Below, piece by piece: positions 63,776 through 64,000 of a DNA stretch of 64,000 nt. The DNA comes from Rhizobium sp. TH2. Its GTDB lineage: Bacteria; Pseudomonadota; Alphaproteobacteria; Rhizobiales; Rhizobiaceae. The notes beneath the pieces are model-generated. The model did no database searches, was not told where the DNA came from, and saw nothing but the letters and a program-made list of their open reading frames with translations. Position 1 is the first letter of the stretch; each line of letters begins with the position of its first letter. The position numbers and the translations under genes are program-made. The stretch covers positions 1,178,001 to 1,242,000 of the forward strand of contig NZ_CP062231.1 of the NCBI RefSeq assembly GCF_024707525.1, read 5' to 3'.

Positions 63776-64000
63776 ATGGCAAACACCCAGACAAAAATCG
63801 AACCGCCTTCGGTGCTCTCCGAATTCTGGTTCTACTTTTCGCGCAATACCGGCGCGGTGATCGGCCTCGTGGTCTTCGCAATCGTCCTCGTGATGGCGAT
63901 CGCAGCCCCGATTATCGCGCCGCACCTGCCGCACGATCAGGATCGCACCAAGCTTCTGCTTGCACCCTTCTGGATGCAAGGCGGCACGACGGACTTCCTG
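63776..64000 (+). CDS. dppC: Dipeptide ABC transporter permease, cut by window end
   Basis: The first 75 residues are visible. A short cytoplasmic start (PPSVLSEFWFYFSRNTGAV) leads into a first helix (IGLVVFAIVLVMAIAAPIIA) and a periplasmic segment APHLPHDQD, as in DppC/OppC. It is the partner of dppB in the membrane channel. The rest of the operon (dppD, dppF) is presumably beyond the window. Confidence 0.88.
   Translation, partial: MANTQTKIEPPSVLSEFWFYFSRNTGAVIGLVVFAIVLVMAIAAPIIAPHLPHDQDRTKLLLAPFWMQGGTTDFL

Overview
The window is high-GC DNA from an alphaproteobacterium, most likely of the order Hyphomicrobiales (rhizobia and relatives). The reasons are the block mutY / divergent DUF721 (dciA) / dsbA-like / smc, the class III cyclase with TolB-like and TPR domains, an MHYT-domain hybrid kinase, a CIO-type cytochrome bd operon, and a mosaic palindromic intergenic repeat of the type scattered through rhizobial genomes. 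Genus is an inference I cannot settle from the sequence alone.

Layout. 1-7.1 kb: trehalose-6-phosphate phosphatase, an MHYT sensor kinase/receiver hybrid, a Zn/Cd/Pb-type P-ATPase behind a MerR-type 19-bp-spacer promoter, and a membrane-protein gene broken by two frameshifts. 7.2-17.6 kb: chromosome maintenance and repair (smc, dsbA-like, dciA, mutY), a HAD hydrolase with a SnoaL-like partner, pyruvate phosphate dikinase, and an orphan Tdi1-like type VI secretion immunity gene. 17.6-27.5 kb: EamA exporter, AraC regulator divergent from an SDR, a TPR/O-GlcNAc-transferase-like protein, a palindrome-rich repeat, DUF1499 protein, GT2 glycosyltransferase, and a cupin/metallo-beta-lactamase pair.

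27.8-46.1 kb: an 18.2-kb element integrated in the 3' end of tRNA-Gln(TTG), bounded by 17-bp direct repeats (27829-27845 and 46065-46081), with a tyrosine integrase at its right end. It carries a compact overlapping set of head genes (portal, protease-capsid fusion, connectors, TerS, TerL), two tail-assembly-chaperone-like proteins and a frameshifted tape measure. I see no tail tube, baseplate, fibre, lysis, repressor or replication gene. An SRA-HNH modification-dependent nuclease gene sits on the opposite strand inside the head operon, and an array of four iteron-like repeats lies at its left. This looks more like a capsid-encoding satellite, or a selectively reduced prophage, than a complete phage.

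46.1-64 kb: a methyltransferase and an MFS exporter. Next come an RTX calcium-binding protein flanked by two paralogous small exported proteins and a third related one, which look like an undescribed family. Then msrA/msrB, a Tag-like glycosylase, a cyclase-TPR protein, a NYN/LOTUS protein, and cioAB with a 35-residue DUF2474 gene. A RelE-type toxin/Xre antitoxin pair, a lipoprotein and the start of a dipeptide ABC transporter operon (dppA-dppB-dppC, cut by the window end) complete the window.
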